Shown: positions 44,881 through 56,131 of the stretch, piece by piece
Layout of the letters: every line of letters starts with the position of its first letter
How positions within the stretch are numbered: position 1 is the first letter of the stretch
Assembly: GCF_963169125.1 (NCBI RefSeq)
Contig: NC_084801.1
Location: 79,549,696-79,613,695 of the forward strand
DNA length: 64,000 bases
From: Humulus lupulus
Taxonomy: Eukaryota > Streptophyta > Magnoliopsida > Rosales > Cannabaceae
Direction: 5' to 3'
Program-made: the position numbers and the translations under genes
The notes under the pieces: generated by a model
What the model was told of the DNA's origin: nothing
Seen by the model: only the letters and a program-made list of their open reading frames with translations
Database searches by the model: none

Positions 44881-45487
44881 TGTTATCCCAAAAATCAGAA
44901 GTGAATGACGTGGCAGGAATTAATTGCACGTGGCTGACACCTGGCAAAACCTGTGTTCGACTATCGACCAGGAAGATGTTCGGAGTTATGCTGTCGATCT
45001 CTTCATACGACCAGTCTGGTCGTATGCATGTAACACGCGAAGGAAATCTTAGGCAGTTATGATGGAATCCGAAATTCTCTCCCATGATTTCCTGAGTATC
45101 CGATTATTTAGGAAATAATATCTGTAACAAATCAATGTAAATCTTCCCTGAGATTATAAATAGAAGAAGAGGGCTCAGAGAAGGGGATCCGACCTTTTTT
45201 CTCTTTTTCGGACATCTAAATCGCTGGAGTTTAGAGTAATCATATCAATCATATTGTATTGTTCTTCAAAGGTTAGTGAAACTCATTGAACCCTAGTTCT
45301 TTGATCACTCCTTTGACTCTCATACCAATAACAATCTAAGTGGACGTAGGTTATTACCAGATTCTGGGGCCGAACTACTATAAAATACCGTGTTCTTATT
45401 ATTTTCGCTATTACCTTCTTTTCAACGCATTCATCCACGTCAAGCGTATTTTGACTCCGTGTCAGTTGCCCAAAATCAGGGTCAACA
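44881..45487 (+). repeat. Tat-3 3' LTR
   Basis: 607 bp from TGTTATCCCAAAAATCAG to CAGGGTCAACA, with TATAAATA at 45155-45162. There is no second copy in the window, because the 5' LTR has been deleted. Confidence 0.82.
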
Positions 45488-46000
45488 AACATGGTGAAGA
45501 ACAAAAGTCCATTAATAAAACTCTTAAAACCAAAGAATGAGATACTTACAGTGTGTTCTTCGAGGGTGATATGTAGACTTTGCGAAGGGAAGTTCCTGGA
45601 ACACTTCTGGATGACTGGGTACAGTGAAAGATTTTTGGGGATTTCTGGGAAAGAAGAAAGGCTCGGATGTGCAGAAGAGGAAAATTTTTAAATGAAAGGT
45701 GGTGAAGTCTGAAACTTGGCCATCCCTTTTATACGTAAATTGTGTAGATTGTTCTGGGCCATCCAATTGGGTTAGTTCAAGATCCAAGGACCAAGGTTAA
45801 ATAGACAAATTGGCGGCAAAAAGGTGACAAGACAATTATTTCAGTCCTCGAAACCCGAATAGACGCCAATTGTAGTACACCACGTGTCCAATACTCGAGT
45901 AGTGGGCAGGCATGGTTTTGTGTAACAGAAGTCTAAAAGCCCCTACTGTGTAGGTCAGAAAGTGACAACGTCATACACGAGCAGGAGCTTGGGGGGCAAA
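45488..46000 (+). other. Tat-2 3' region and polypurine tract
   Basis: Tat-2 sequence resumes at AACAT after Tat-3 and runs without a supported ORF to the polypurine tract GGGGGGCAAA at 45991-46000. Confidence 0.7.
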
Positions 46001-46709
46001 TGTTGTACCCTAATTTTAGCCCGAGTTCATTCATTCAGTTCAGGTACAGCTAGCAAATAAATATACGGAGAAATAACCAAGGGAATGATATATGCTTTAT
46101 CCACGTAGACAACTCCAGTTTCATGTGGACACGTGTGGTATTAGGCGTCCTGGATTTAATCCGAGATATAGACACGAAGGTTGTGAAGTGCGAGCTCATA
46201 ATATTCAAACGGCTGTCGAAGTACAATCTTGGAGGAGATATTCAGCACGTGGTAATTCGAAGCACACCCGCAGATCCCCAGAGACTTGGGTCCTTTTATG
46301 CGTTTATTTATGACTAGGCTGTCATATTTAATGTCTCAGATATTAGGAGAACATTTACTATATGATAAAATCATAACCCATTATAAATGGGAAATATATG
46401 TATTAAATGTAATAAATATGTATATGCGTGATTGACTCACGCGGTTACCCAAACCTGTCTATGGAATTCCCTTATAAATACTGGGAATGTAGGACAGGGA
46501 GGGGGACCATTATTCTGTAATACTGAAACTCTGCCAAAATAGAGAGAAAAACAACAATAATATAGACTCGTGGACTAGGTGGATTTTAACCACTGAACCA
46601 CGTATTTGTGTTCTTGTGAATTCATTTCATTTTTCATTACGGTTTATTACTAAGCACTAATCTACCTTATTATTTCTTAATACACTGTTGGCAAAAAATC
46701 ACGTCAACT
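46001..46709 (+). repeat. Tat-2 3' LTR
   Basis: 709 bp from TGTTGTACCCTAATTTTAGC to CACGTCAACT (terminal A changed to T). It is followed by the TSD GAAAT at 46710-46714 and pairs with 13230-13941. TATAAATA is at 46473-46480. Confidence 0.92.
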
Positions 46710-46858
46710 GAAATCTTTATATTAATTTGTTATTATATATATAATCAAATCTATATATTATATAAATGAGAGCTTTAAGGAGATATGTGGCACTATAAAA
46801 TTGTTCTAAAACACTTTATCTATTTTCTCATTTAATCTAATTTTTTATTCATTTTATA

Positions 46859-47090
46859 GATTATAATAATATATTAATTTTAAAAAATTATAAGTAATTA
46901 CATATTTTTTAAATTTAAATAAGATATTTACAAGATATTATTATATACTCTATCTATTTTATACGTTTAAAAAACTATATAGATTATAATTATATAGTAA
47001 TTTAAAAAAATGTAAGCAGTTACATTTTTTTTAAAATTTAAATAAGATATTTACAATATATTATTATTTACTCTATTTATTTTACATGTT
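46859..47090 (+). repeat. About 110-bp AT-rich tandem duplication
   Basis: Two diverged copies (46859-46970 and 46981-47090), each containing AAATTTAAATAAGATATTTA and a TTTTA(T/C)(A/G)(C/T)GTTTA end. It lies just inside the left inverted-repeat arm. Confidence 0.6.
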
Positions 47091-47565
47091 TACAAAAATG
47101 AAGTAGTAATAAAAAATAAAAACAAAAGACGTAACTACTAACTATGCCTATATATAAATTAATACAATCAAAAAACATATTTTATAAATTAATGTAGAAA
47201 TATATTTTACATAAATGTTATATAATTTTACATATATGTGTTTTAAAAAAAGTAGTTTAAAAATAGCATTTATCTATAGATAAAAAACCTAAAGAGCTAT
47301 TAATTAATACTTAAATATCTAACTTTTAAAAAAAAAAAAAAAGTTAAAAATTTTCAAATTCCAAACTAAAATATCTTAACAATTAAAAATATCAATATAT
47401 GTACACATCAATATATATACACATAATATTATTTTAATTAAAAATTTATTTAAAGAGATATTAAAACGTAAAAAATTTCAAATTCAAAACTTAAATATAT
47501 TAACAATTAAAAATATCAATATATATACACACATAATATTAATTTGATTAATAATTTATTTAACT
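47091..47565. other. AT-rich stretch, no feature seen
   Basis: Very AT-rich, with short A runs and no frame or family motif. Confidence 0.4.
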
Positions 47566-47960
47566 TCATGACTTGACTCTCAATTACTCAAGTGAGTAAT
47601 AATCAATAATTCAAGTTTCAAGGTATTCAATCTCTCTGTATATATGAATATATGTGTATATATACAAAATGTATATCTAAAAGTGTTAGTTTGTGTATAT
47701 CCTATTATTATCATTTCCAAGTGTACCAACATATCATAAAGTCTTTGTATATCATAATTTATTAGCTTCATGGCTTGACTCTCAAAAGAGTAGTAATCAA
47801 TAATTCTAGTTTTAAGGTAAAAATCTCTCTCTCTCTCTCTATATATATATACATATATATCTACATGAATATATGTGTATATATATAGAGATTGTATATC
47901 CAAAAATATTGGTTTGTGTATATTCTATGTGTATCATTTTCAAATGTACCAACATTTCTT
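47566..47960 (+). repeat. About 195-bp tandem duplication with microsatellite
   Basis: Both copies begin TTCATG(A/G)CTTGACTCTCAA and contain GTAATAATCAATAATTC-like text, TCTCTCT/TATATA runs and TTTCAA(G/A)TGTACCAACAT. The second copy (from about 47767) has an expanded CT run at 47827-47841. Confidence 0.7.
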
Positions 47961-48380
47961 TAAGTTTTTCGTGTATCATACACACGCACATGACTTTCAA
48001 ATTATACCATGCATATTTCCATACACACATGAATATCAAACTATGTTGACACTGCAATATATCTCAAAAATGATTTTCAAGTAAGTTTTGTGCACCTGAC
48101 AAATGTAGAGAGAACTCACTGATTGAAAACTCGCGCGATTGTGCAATATATGTATATTTATTTATGGTTGATTTATAGATTTTGATATTTTTCTTAAGTT
48201 TCAGGAAGGAGAAGAAATTGAACGTGGATCATGGTGGCATGATATTGTTTACTATATGTACTGAAAAAAAAAAAAATTGTGTCTTCGAATTTAATTAGCT
48301 AACCCAGTATTGGAATTAATATTGTTTGAATTTTGGTTGTGTATGTATCTATTTTCTTATTATAATATAACTATTATGGT
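47961..48380. other. Non-coding stretch with a possible decayed exon
   Basis: A TTTCAG acceptor-like site at 48199-48204 precedes a 19-codon frame (EGEEIERGSWWHDIVYYMY, stop 48262-48264). It looks gene-like but matches nothing I recognise. Weak evidence. Confidence 0.2.
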
Positions 48381-49240
48381 TTTTATTCAAAAGTGAATAG
48401 TTGTACAAAATATTATAATTATTATCATCAATTATCAATATTAATAATTGTATTTATCTCTCATTTGATATTTTCTCAAGCTTGTCACAAAACGATATTA
48501 CTAATGGTATTGTTTGGATTTGTGATTTATTTTCACTATAATAAATAAATATTTTCTAGATTGTAATTTAGTGCACATTCCAGCAGCAACGAAAGATGCA
48601 AAAGTTGATGAGAAGCATAAAAAAATCTTTTTTAGAAACAAGGAACATATTATGAATTAAAAAGTATATAATCATGACAATTGATGTTAATATTGTTTGT
48701 TAGCTAAATTTTTTCACATCTATTGCTTTTCAAATGCTATTATACATTATATTAATTTCTTGAAAGGAGAGATAAATAAATAATTGATTATTTAGATACT
48801 TTTATTACAATTTTACTATTAGAGCATAACTTAAAAAAATGCAGAAATTACAAAAGGTATAAATTTCTCACTCACATTATACAAATTATAAAATTAATCA
48901 AACAAATATAGAATTACGTTAAATATATATAGTTGAATTACAAAATGTATAAATTCAATTTATAATATTTATCAAACAAATATAAAATTACCTTAAATAT
49001 ATAATTAGTATTATTATAAAAAAAATTATGTGAAGGTGAGTATTTTTTTTATAATATATTTATATGATGTGATACTCTAAAATTGCTCCAAAACATCCTT
49101 TCTACTTTCTTCTTTTTTCCTATTTTTAAATTTCATTAGATATTTAATTACAATAATTATTTAATTAAATTATAAATATAAATAACCATTAACTTTTCTC
49201 ATTTTTTATATTACTTTTCTAATTTATGGCTATTAATTAA
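48381..49240 (+). repeat. Direct duplication, copy 1 (empty site)
   Basis: Very similar to 52494-53866. Shared text includes CAAAAGTGAATAGTTGTAC and TTCCAGCAGCAACGAAAGAT. It lacks the 507-bp hAT-type MITE; its intact target CTCACATT is at 48871-48878. Confidence 0.85.
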
Positions 49241-50298
49241 TATAGGAAAAAACTCTATCTATTTTCTCTTTTTCTCATTTTTATTTTAATAATAATTATA
49301 ATAGATGTCAATTAAAAATATCTATATATATAATAATAATAAATATATATAAGTAAATAATCTATCTATTTGTATTTTTAACATTTTGACAAAACACAGG
49401 ATCCAAATGTTAATTTTTAATAATAAATGATCCAAATGGGTAATCAATATTTTGACAAAATACAAGGTACACAAGTTAATTTTAAAAAATAAAGGGTCCA
49501 AACGGGTAATTGGCTAAAATATAAAGTTCAAAATGGTGTGAACCCTTATAGAAAACATAAATTATATAGATAATTATATGTATAAAAATTAAATAAAATA
49601 GAATAAAAAATGTAGAAAAATTAGAAATAGATTAGAGATTTTGACTTGAATTATCATTTTATTTAAAAAAAAAACCGTGTGACATTTTTCAATTTTGACA
49701 TTTTCATTTAAAATATATTTGACGACAAACTTTTTAGGTATTATTTATGTTTTTGCCAAATAAAATTGCTTCAATTGGCTTATCACATTATTATCATGGC
49801 AATATGGTAGTGTACTAGATTTTGATTTGTTGGTTATTTGAGCTTAGGAACAAATGGAACTTGAGTAGCTTAATTCTATAAAGCCAAGGTTTAAGGGTTT
49901 TTGCTTCCTATTATTAAGTTCTTTTATGCATAGAGACCTTTTATTTAATTTAGATTTGAAGAATTGGATTTATGGACCTAATAATTGTTTACCTTGTATG
50001 GTAACTTCCTAAATGTGCGAATATGTTATTGATCAATGATATTATTCATACTTGTTAGTTTTAGAAGTTGGTAGGTGTGTTAAGTTATTATATACTATTG
50101 CTACTTAAAGATATTACAATACATATACATATATTATTTTTTTTATGTAGCAGCATATTTTGATGTGATGATAAATTTAGATTTTTTCCATTCTATTTAC
50201 TCATATCTCTTCTGAAAAAGGGAAGGATTATTAAGAGAAATTATATGCTTTGGTATCATAATTATAAATTCAATTCAAATTGTACCAAAAATTCAAAT
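49241..50298. other. AT-rich stretch with a decayed Mutator-type MITE half
   Basis: Between about 49375 and 49556, GACAAAACACAGGATCCAAA, GGGTCCAAACGGGTAAT and GTGTGAACCCTTA resemble the right half of the MITE at 51399-51762. The rest is featureless AT-rich DNA. Confidence 0.5.
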
Positions 50299-50303
50299 AT
50301 AAT

Positions 50304-51115
50304 TGTTGACGCCGTTTTTCGTCAACTTAAAAAGGAGAGCAATTAAACAAAAAAAATATCAGAGGAAATGAAAGAAGATGAATACAGGAGATTTTTACGT
50401 GGTTCAGCAGTTAAATCTGCCCTGTCCACGAGTCTGTGTTATTAGCACTTGAGAGTTTTTTGGAAACTTTTCAAATAATAGTTGCCCAGAGTTTTCTCTC
50501 AAGATCTCAGAATTTCGAACCCTTATAAATGGAGTTTCCTTATCTATTTATAGAGAAGGTTACAGAATTCATTCCCACATATTTTCGGAAGATATTCTGG
50601 GAATCAAATAATATAATGTTATTTAATGCATTATTTTCTACGTATACAGAAACGTCCCATAAAATGTGGGATCGGATAACAAATTAGATAATATCCCTTA
50701 AACATTGTGATTGCACAATAATAAATATGTTCACATGTAACTGATTAATTCAGATACGAGATTCATTACATCTCTGAGACTATCAGTCGATCACGAGCTC
50801 TTCGCTTAACTTCGTTTACGCTCGGAACAAGTAACCATTGACGACGTCGCCACATTCGAACTCACACATTCCCAACTCGAATCATCTCGACCAAAGGTAA
50901 GACATGTATCAGGGAAATATATGTGTCAAACCATAGTTATTGCGAGCTAAGAGCATATTCAAGGCTACACATCCTTGAGCTTTTCGAGGTCGTTATTTAC
51001 AACAAAGCGATTCGATTGAAGGATCATATAACGACCGTGCATATTTTGAACTTACACCTAACGAGCCTAGATTTTGGGGTCATAACTTCCCTATGCTCGA
51101 AATCTGTGTGTAACA
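50304..51115 (-). repeat. Solo Tat-type LTR, minus orientation
   Basis: 812 bp with plus-strand ends TGTTGACGCCGTTTTTCG and CTGTGTGTAACA, flanked by ATAAT at 50299-50303 and 51116-51120. The minus strand has TATAAATA (plus 50545-50552) and a block GACTCGTGGAC...GCTGAACCACGTAAAAA matching the end part of the Tat-2 LTR, which sets the orientation. No internal region is present. Confidence 0.9.
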
Positions 51116-51120
51116 ATAAT

Positions 51121-51389
51121 AATAATATATTTGATAATATCCATTGAGAATAATATTTAATTAATTTAAAAAAATAATTATTTAAATTTATATTCATATA
51201 CAAAAAGATAAATTTAAAAAAAAAAGTCTACAAAAATAGATATGAACATATTATTATAAATAAAAAATTAATATCTTATTTAAATTTAAAATAATAATAG
51301 TTAATTAATTAACCACAAATAAGCAGATAAAAAATAAGATGTTTATATCAATTTTATTATTTTTTATTCATTTTAAATAACAATAGTAA
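51121..51389. other. AT-rich spacer
   Basis: No gene. Part of it (51240-51360) resembles the reverse complement of the AAATTTAAATAAGATATT region inside the left inverted-repeat arm. Confidence 0.4.
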
Positions 51390-51398
51390 TTAAATAAA

Positions 51399-51762
51399 GG
51401 GTTTATAAATTTTTAGACCATGTGTTTTGCCTCATTACCTGTTTGGACCCTGTGTTTTGACAAATTATTTTTTGGACCATGTGTTTTATAAAATGGTTCA
51501 AATAGGCCCCTAAACCTGATTTTGATGAACAAAAAATTGAGTATAACAACACAGTTCTTAGGCAGAATGACTGTATTTTTGTTCTGAGTTGTTAGTTTGA
51601 TGAATTATTTGTGATTTTAGTTCAAAAAACTTTTATCAAAATCGGGTTTAGGGGTCTATTTAAACTATTTTAGAAAACACAGGGTCCAAAAATTAATTTG
51701 TCAAAACACAGGGTCCAAACAGGTAATGAGACAAAACACAGGGTCTAAAAATGTATAAACCC
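51399..51762. mobile_element. Mutator-type MITE with long inverted repeats
   Basis: 364 bp with perfect 9-bp TSD TTAAATAAA at 51390-51398 and 51763-51771. The two halves are inverted copies for about 150 bp: both ends read GGGTTTATA(A/C)ATTTTTAGACC, then TGTTTTG, CTCATTACCTGTTTGGACCC inward. It is non-coding; the 9-bp TSD places it with Mutator. Confidence 0.9.
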
Positions 51763-51771
51763 TTAAATAAA

Positions 51772-52339
51772 ATATAAATATATTAGAACTTGCAATAGCT
51801 TCCACAACATTGGAGATGGTGGAAAATCTTTCGATTAATGATGCTACATAATCTATTTGAAGATTTATCGATTAACTTGTACTTACTAATTTGTTAAAAC
51901 GTTGATGTCTCTTTTTTGCCAACCACCTTCAACAATCTCAATGTCACTCACACAACATAAACATGTGATAACATCTAAACACATGATAGAAAAATAAGAT
52001 GAAGATGTTAGAATATCAAGAGCAATAATTTAAAATAAAAACTTTAAAGATTAACAAACATTAATAATTGAATAAATACCCAAACTTTAAAGATTCACAA
52101 ACATTAATAATTGAATAAAGACTCAAGAGGATTGTGTTATCACTAACACGTAAATGAGTTAAATTTGGAGATATGAATTAGAATTCATTGAAAATTGAAA
52201 TTGAAATAATTTAGAAAGAAGAAGAGAAAAAAAATTAGAGTAGAGGAAAATATGAGATTAATAGAGAATTATATAGATTCACAAAGAGATATTTATCTAT
52301 ATTTAAATTATAATATCTTATGAATATCTCATTTCAATT
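51772..52339. other. AT-rich stretch with a short tandem duplication
   Basis: A unit of about 42 bases containing AAACTTTAAAGATT and CAAACATTAATAATTGAATA is duplicated near 52035-52118. No supported gene. Confidence 0.45.
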
Positions 52340-52493
52340 TTAATATATATATTATTATTATTATTATAATCTATAAAATGAATAAAAAAATTAGATTAAA
52401 GGAGAAAATAGATAAAATGTTTTAGAGCAATTTTAGAGTGCCACATCATCTCCTTGAAGCTCTCATTTATATAATATACATATTATTATATTT

Positions 52494-53866
52494 TTTTATT
52501 CAAAAGTGAATAGTTGTACAAAATATTATAATTATTATCATCAATTTCAATATTAATAATTGTATTTTTTTTCTCATTTGATATTTTCTCAAGCTTGTAT
52601 AAAACGATATTACTAATGGTATTGTTTGGATTTGTGATTTGTTTTCACTATAATAAATAAATATTTTCTAGATTGTAATTTAGTGCACATTCCAGCAGCA
52701 ACGAAAGATGCGAAGGTAGATGCGAAGCATAAAAAAATATTATTTAGAAACAAGGAACATATTATGAATTAAAAAGTATATAATCATGACAATTGATGTT
52801 AATATTGTTTGTTAGCTAAATTTTTTCACATCTATTGCTTTTCAAATGCTATTATACATTATATTAATTTCTTGAAAGGAGAGAGAAACAAATAATTGAT
52901 TAATTAGATACTTTTATTACAATTTTACTATTATAGCATAACTTAAAAAAATGCAGGAATTACAAAAGGTATAAATTTCTCACTCACATTTAGGGCTGAG
53001 CATAAAATTCGAAAAACCAAAAAAGCTGAGTACACTGACCTTCCGAACACCGAAAAAACCGTTAACGACATAAACCGCCACTGTTTGGTCGATTTGAAAA
53101 ATCTATGTGGACCGACCGATTTGAACCGAAACTGACCGAAATTATAAATATATGTAAGTTATGTTATGCTTATGGACTTTTAATTATGTTTTCAAACTTT
53201 TAAATTTGTGAATATAACTATGTTCTATGTATTTATGTTTTGAAAAAGCACAAAAATGGATTCCAACAATCCAATTTTTTTTAACTAAAACTTTTTCAAA
53301 AATCATGGAATTTTAAAAAAAAAAATGAACTTCGGTTTGGTCGGTTTAACCGACCAAACCGTGGTCCAAAACGGTCGGTTTTTTTCTTTAATTAGTTTGG
53401 TCGGTCGGTTTTTTGATCGCACCAATCTGGACAGAAAACTAAATTCTGGATTTAATAATATGAAAAAACCACCCAAACCAATCGATGCTTAGCCCTACTC
53501 ATATTATACAAATTATAAAATTAATTAAATAAATATAGAATTACGTTAAATATATTTAGTTGAATTACAAAATGTATAGAATCAAATTATAATATTTATC
53601 AAACAAATATAAAATTACCTTAAATATATATTTAATATTATTATAAAACAATTACGTTAAGGTGAGTATATTTTATAATATATTTATATGATGTGGCACT
53701 CTAAAATTGCTCCAAAGCACCCTTTCTATTTTTTTTTTTCCTATTTTCAAATTTGATTAGATATTTAATTATGATATCTGTTTAATTAAATTATAAATAT
53801 AAATAACCGTTTCTCATTTTTTATTTTGCTTTTCTAATTTATGGCTAATAATTAATATAGAAAAAA
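52494..53866 (+). repeat. Direct duplication, copy 2 (occupied site)
   Basis: Second copy of the segment at 48381-49240, enlarged by the hAT-type MITE. Its left edge coincides with the end of the right inverted-repeat arm, and its right edge with the TSD of Tekay-2. Both copies end with a GTGGCACTCTAAAATTG-like stretch related to the inverted-repeat arms. Confidence 0.83.
52991..53497. mobile_element. hAT-type MITE
   Basis: 507 bp with ends TAGGGCTGAGCAT and ATGCTTAGCCCTA (inverted, one mismatch) and 8-bp TSDs CTCACATT (52983-52990) and CTCATATT (53498-53505, one change). Internal GGTCGGTTT and AACCGACC repeats form dyads (around 53340-53415). It is non-coding. The matching empty site is at 48871-48878. 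Confidence 0.92.
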
Positions 53867-54520
53867 ATTTGTAACGACCCAAAATTGCTAATAAGGCTTA
53901 AGAGCCTGGATGTACCGAGAGGGCATAATTGATATATATGTGAATAAATGATTAAATGCATGATTATGTAGCATGAATGATTATATGATTATATTGATAT
54001 GATTAAATGTATGTGTTGTGAGTATTAAATATGCATGTGGACCATGTTTAGCTTATAAGGGCATATTTGTAATTTTGGCCCGTTGAGAGCATAAATGAAA
54101 TTTTATGTGATAAATTGTTGAGACCACATTATTATGTGGATATATTTGCAGTATATGGCTCAAGACAGTCCTAGTAAGCAGATTGGCGAAATAATCACAG
54201 CAGGGATTTATATCCGACTCGGGGAGCCTGCGGGTATTTTCGGGAATTTAGAAAATATTTTGGGAATTATTAAATATTGAATAAATAATTGGTAATTAAT
54301 TGGATGACGTGATTAATTGGTGGATAATAGGAACATTTGAGGAATTAGTTGGAATTGGGAACGAAATGACTAATTTACCCCTAGATTGATTAAATGACTA
54401 AGTGTTATATGGGAGGGCAAAATAGACTTTTCATAATAGGGATATACTCAGAATTATTTGGGGTAAAGGCAGAACATTTTAGAAACAACTTTGGCTCTCT
54501 TCTCACTCTACCTCACGAAT

Positions 54521-54521
<1 letters not shown>

Positions 54522-54557
<36 letters not shown>
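54522..54557 (+). repeat. (CT)18 microsatellite in Tekay-2 LTR
   Basis: An uninterrupted CT run. Related LTRs have only short CTCTCT runs at the equivalent place (17690-17700, 61500-61520), so this copy has expanded. Confidence 0.9.
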
Positions 54558-54559
<2 letters not shown>

Positions 54560-55921
54560 GTTTTATACTTTGAGAATAAGGGAGAAAAAGGCTGGGAATT
54601 AGGCCTAAGTTGGAATTTTTTTTTGAAGAAATTGAAGGACTAAGGAGCTGATGAACTTGGGTTTAAAGCTTGGAGAAGTCAAGGATGGCTGAGGATTAAA
54701 GGCTTGGGAAACAAAGCTGAGAGTTGAAGCTAGAGGAGTCCTTGAGGAAGCTAAGGTGGAAATTAGTGGCTGAAGGCTTAGGGAAATTAAAGGCTGGAGG
54801 TGGGATGGACTGAGATTTAATTCTGGAATTATAATTTTTATGAGGTAAGCTCAAATTCTATTGCTGGTTATGTTTAATTTGCTTGATTTTAGTGTTCTTG
54901 AGTTTTGAGTTCAAGAGGTGAGTTTGACTGGTGTTTTGGGCTTGAGAGCTTGAGTATGGGTTTTGGGGATTTGTTGGGAAAAACTTGGTTAGGTTTTGTT
55001 GCCTTTGATGAGTAGAGTGTATTGTTATGGTTAATTTTGGGTTTTGAGGTTTTGAGGCATGGATTTTGGAGCTTTGGCTCGGGGAAATTCGAAGAGAAAA
55101 CCCATAATTTTGAAACTCTAGTATCAGCGCTGTAGTGCTAGGTTGGGAGCGCTACAGTGCTAGGCTGTGTTTTTGGGGGCTAGAGTCTCTGACTCTAGTG
55201 CTGTAGTGCTACTCAGCTTTCAAAACTTGATTTTGGGTACTTTTTAGGGTTTTTGCTGAGGGGCTCAGGGGACGATTTGACCACCCCGTTTGGTGGAATT
55301 AGAGGTCCCGAGAGCGTGGGATTGGTCCCAGGATTGTTCTTTGGAATTTAAACTCATCGAAGTACCATTTATGAATTGTGATTAGGTGTTCACTAAGGCT
55401 CGGAACGAAATCGTGCTCGAGGGTCGTTCTTATTAACCGAAGTACTCGGACCTGAGGTAAGAAAACTGCACCCTTTTATGTGGTTGTGTTGGGACTAGGG
55501 TTCCCTATATTTGAATACAAATGTTGTATGATTATGATATGCCATGTGAGCATGAAATAAATGGCCTAAGAGTGTCAGGACTAATATTTGCGCACAGGAT
55601 GCGGCTCGGCAACTCTAAGCTGAGGATAGCTAAATAGTCACTAAGCTCGGCCGAAGCAAGCCGGAGTCAGTGGGTTAAACTGAGGGTGCAGCCTAAGGGC
55701 ATCGACCCTGAGTATTGTATCATGATTGTGATAAACTATTGATTATGAATGTGTTTACTGTTGTTAATCTGATGCTTATGGCTTATTGAATACCTGGATG
55801 ATAGACTGATGATTCCTTGATTGTCGTCATTGATTTTTGTGCCTGTTATGGCCTACTGAATATCTGGTTAATGTCTTATGAATTATTTGATTCTCGTTAT
55901 TGAATATGTTATAATTTTATG

Positions 55922-55971
55922 GTTTTCTTGCTGGGCCTCAGCTCACGGGTGCTACGTGGTGCAAGTAAAGG
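55922..55971 (+). promoter_or_regulatory. LTR conserved block, Tekay-2 copy
   Basis: GTTTTCTTGCTGGGCC, CTCACGGGTGCTACGTGG, then GCAAGTAAAGG. The G of CAGGT is A here, which would weaken a splice donor. Confidence 0.6.
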
Positions 55972-56131
55972 CAAGGGTAAGACAGTTCAACCATGAGTTG
56001 GAGAACTCTGAGGGTGAGGTGTACTGCAACGACCCCAAATTCACTATTAAGGCTTAAGGGCCTTGAGTAGTGTGCCTGGAGGGCATAATGGGATTCTGTG
56101 TGTGTCTTTAATGAGTTTTATGCATGATTAC

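Larger units (their letters stand above)
35280..45487 (+). mobile_element. Tat-3: 5'-truncated Tat element nested in Tat-2
   Basis: Tat-3 has gag-pol (35326-40702), a spliced antisense gene (41444-44040, minus), a polypurine tract and a 3' LTR (44881-45487). The base after the LTR starts AACAT, probably its TSD, then Tat-2 sequence resumes and runs to Tat-2's own polypurine tract. The 5' LTR and primer site are absent, together with most of Tat-2's antisense ORF, so one deletion probably removed both. The left boundary is uncertain by about 50 bases. Gag-pol identity to Tat-2 is only moderate, so this is a different subfamily, not a duplicate. Confidence 0.85.
13230..46709 (+). mobile_element. 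Tat-2: old Tat-type element enlarged by nested insertions
   Basis: Its 712-bp and 709-bp LTRs are homologous (about 90% by eye) and flanked by the same 5-bp repeat GAAAT at 13225-13229 and 46710-46714. One integration therefore explains both ends. Own segments are 13942-17166, 26299-26412, 31919 to about 35280, and 45488-46709. The rest is Tekay-1, a truncated reversed LTR, a Harbinger element and Tat-3. The terminal dinucleotides have decayed (TA at the 5' LTR start, CT at the 3' LTR end), in keeping with age. Confidence 0.9.
46753..52487. mobile_element. Region bounded by long inverted repeats (Mutator-like candidate)
   Basis: The left arm 46753-46885 and right arm 52340-52487 are inverted copies. 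Both read ATATAAATGAGAGCTT, then AAGGAGAT, then GTGGCACTnTAAAATTG and TTTATCTATTTTCTC in the outside-to-inside direction. Long terminal inverted repeats around non-coding DNA fit a Mutator-like element. No 9-bp TSD could be identified because the arms end in AT-rich sequence, and no transposase is readable inside. Confidence 0.5.

Noticed and set aside
13230..46709. Tat-2 and Tat-3 as a tandem dimer of one element formed by unequal crossing over
   Set aside because: The two gag-pol copies are only moderately similar and the element ends differ (LTRs of 0.71 and 0.61 kb with different termini). A separate 3' LTR and polypurine tract at 44871-45487 shows nesting.
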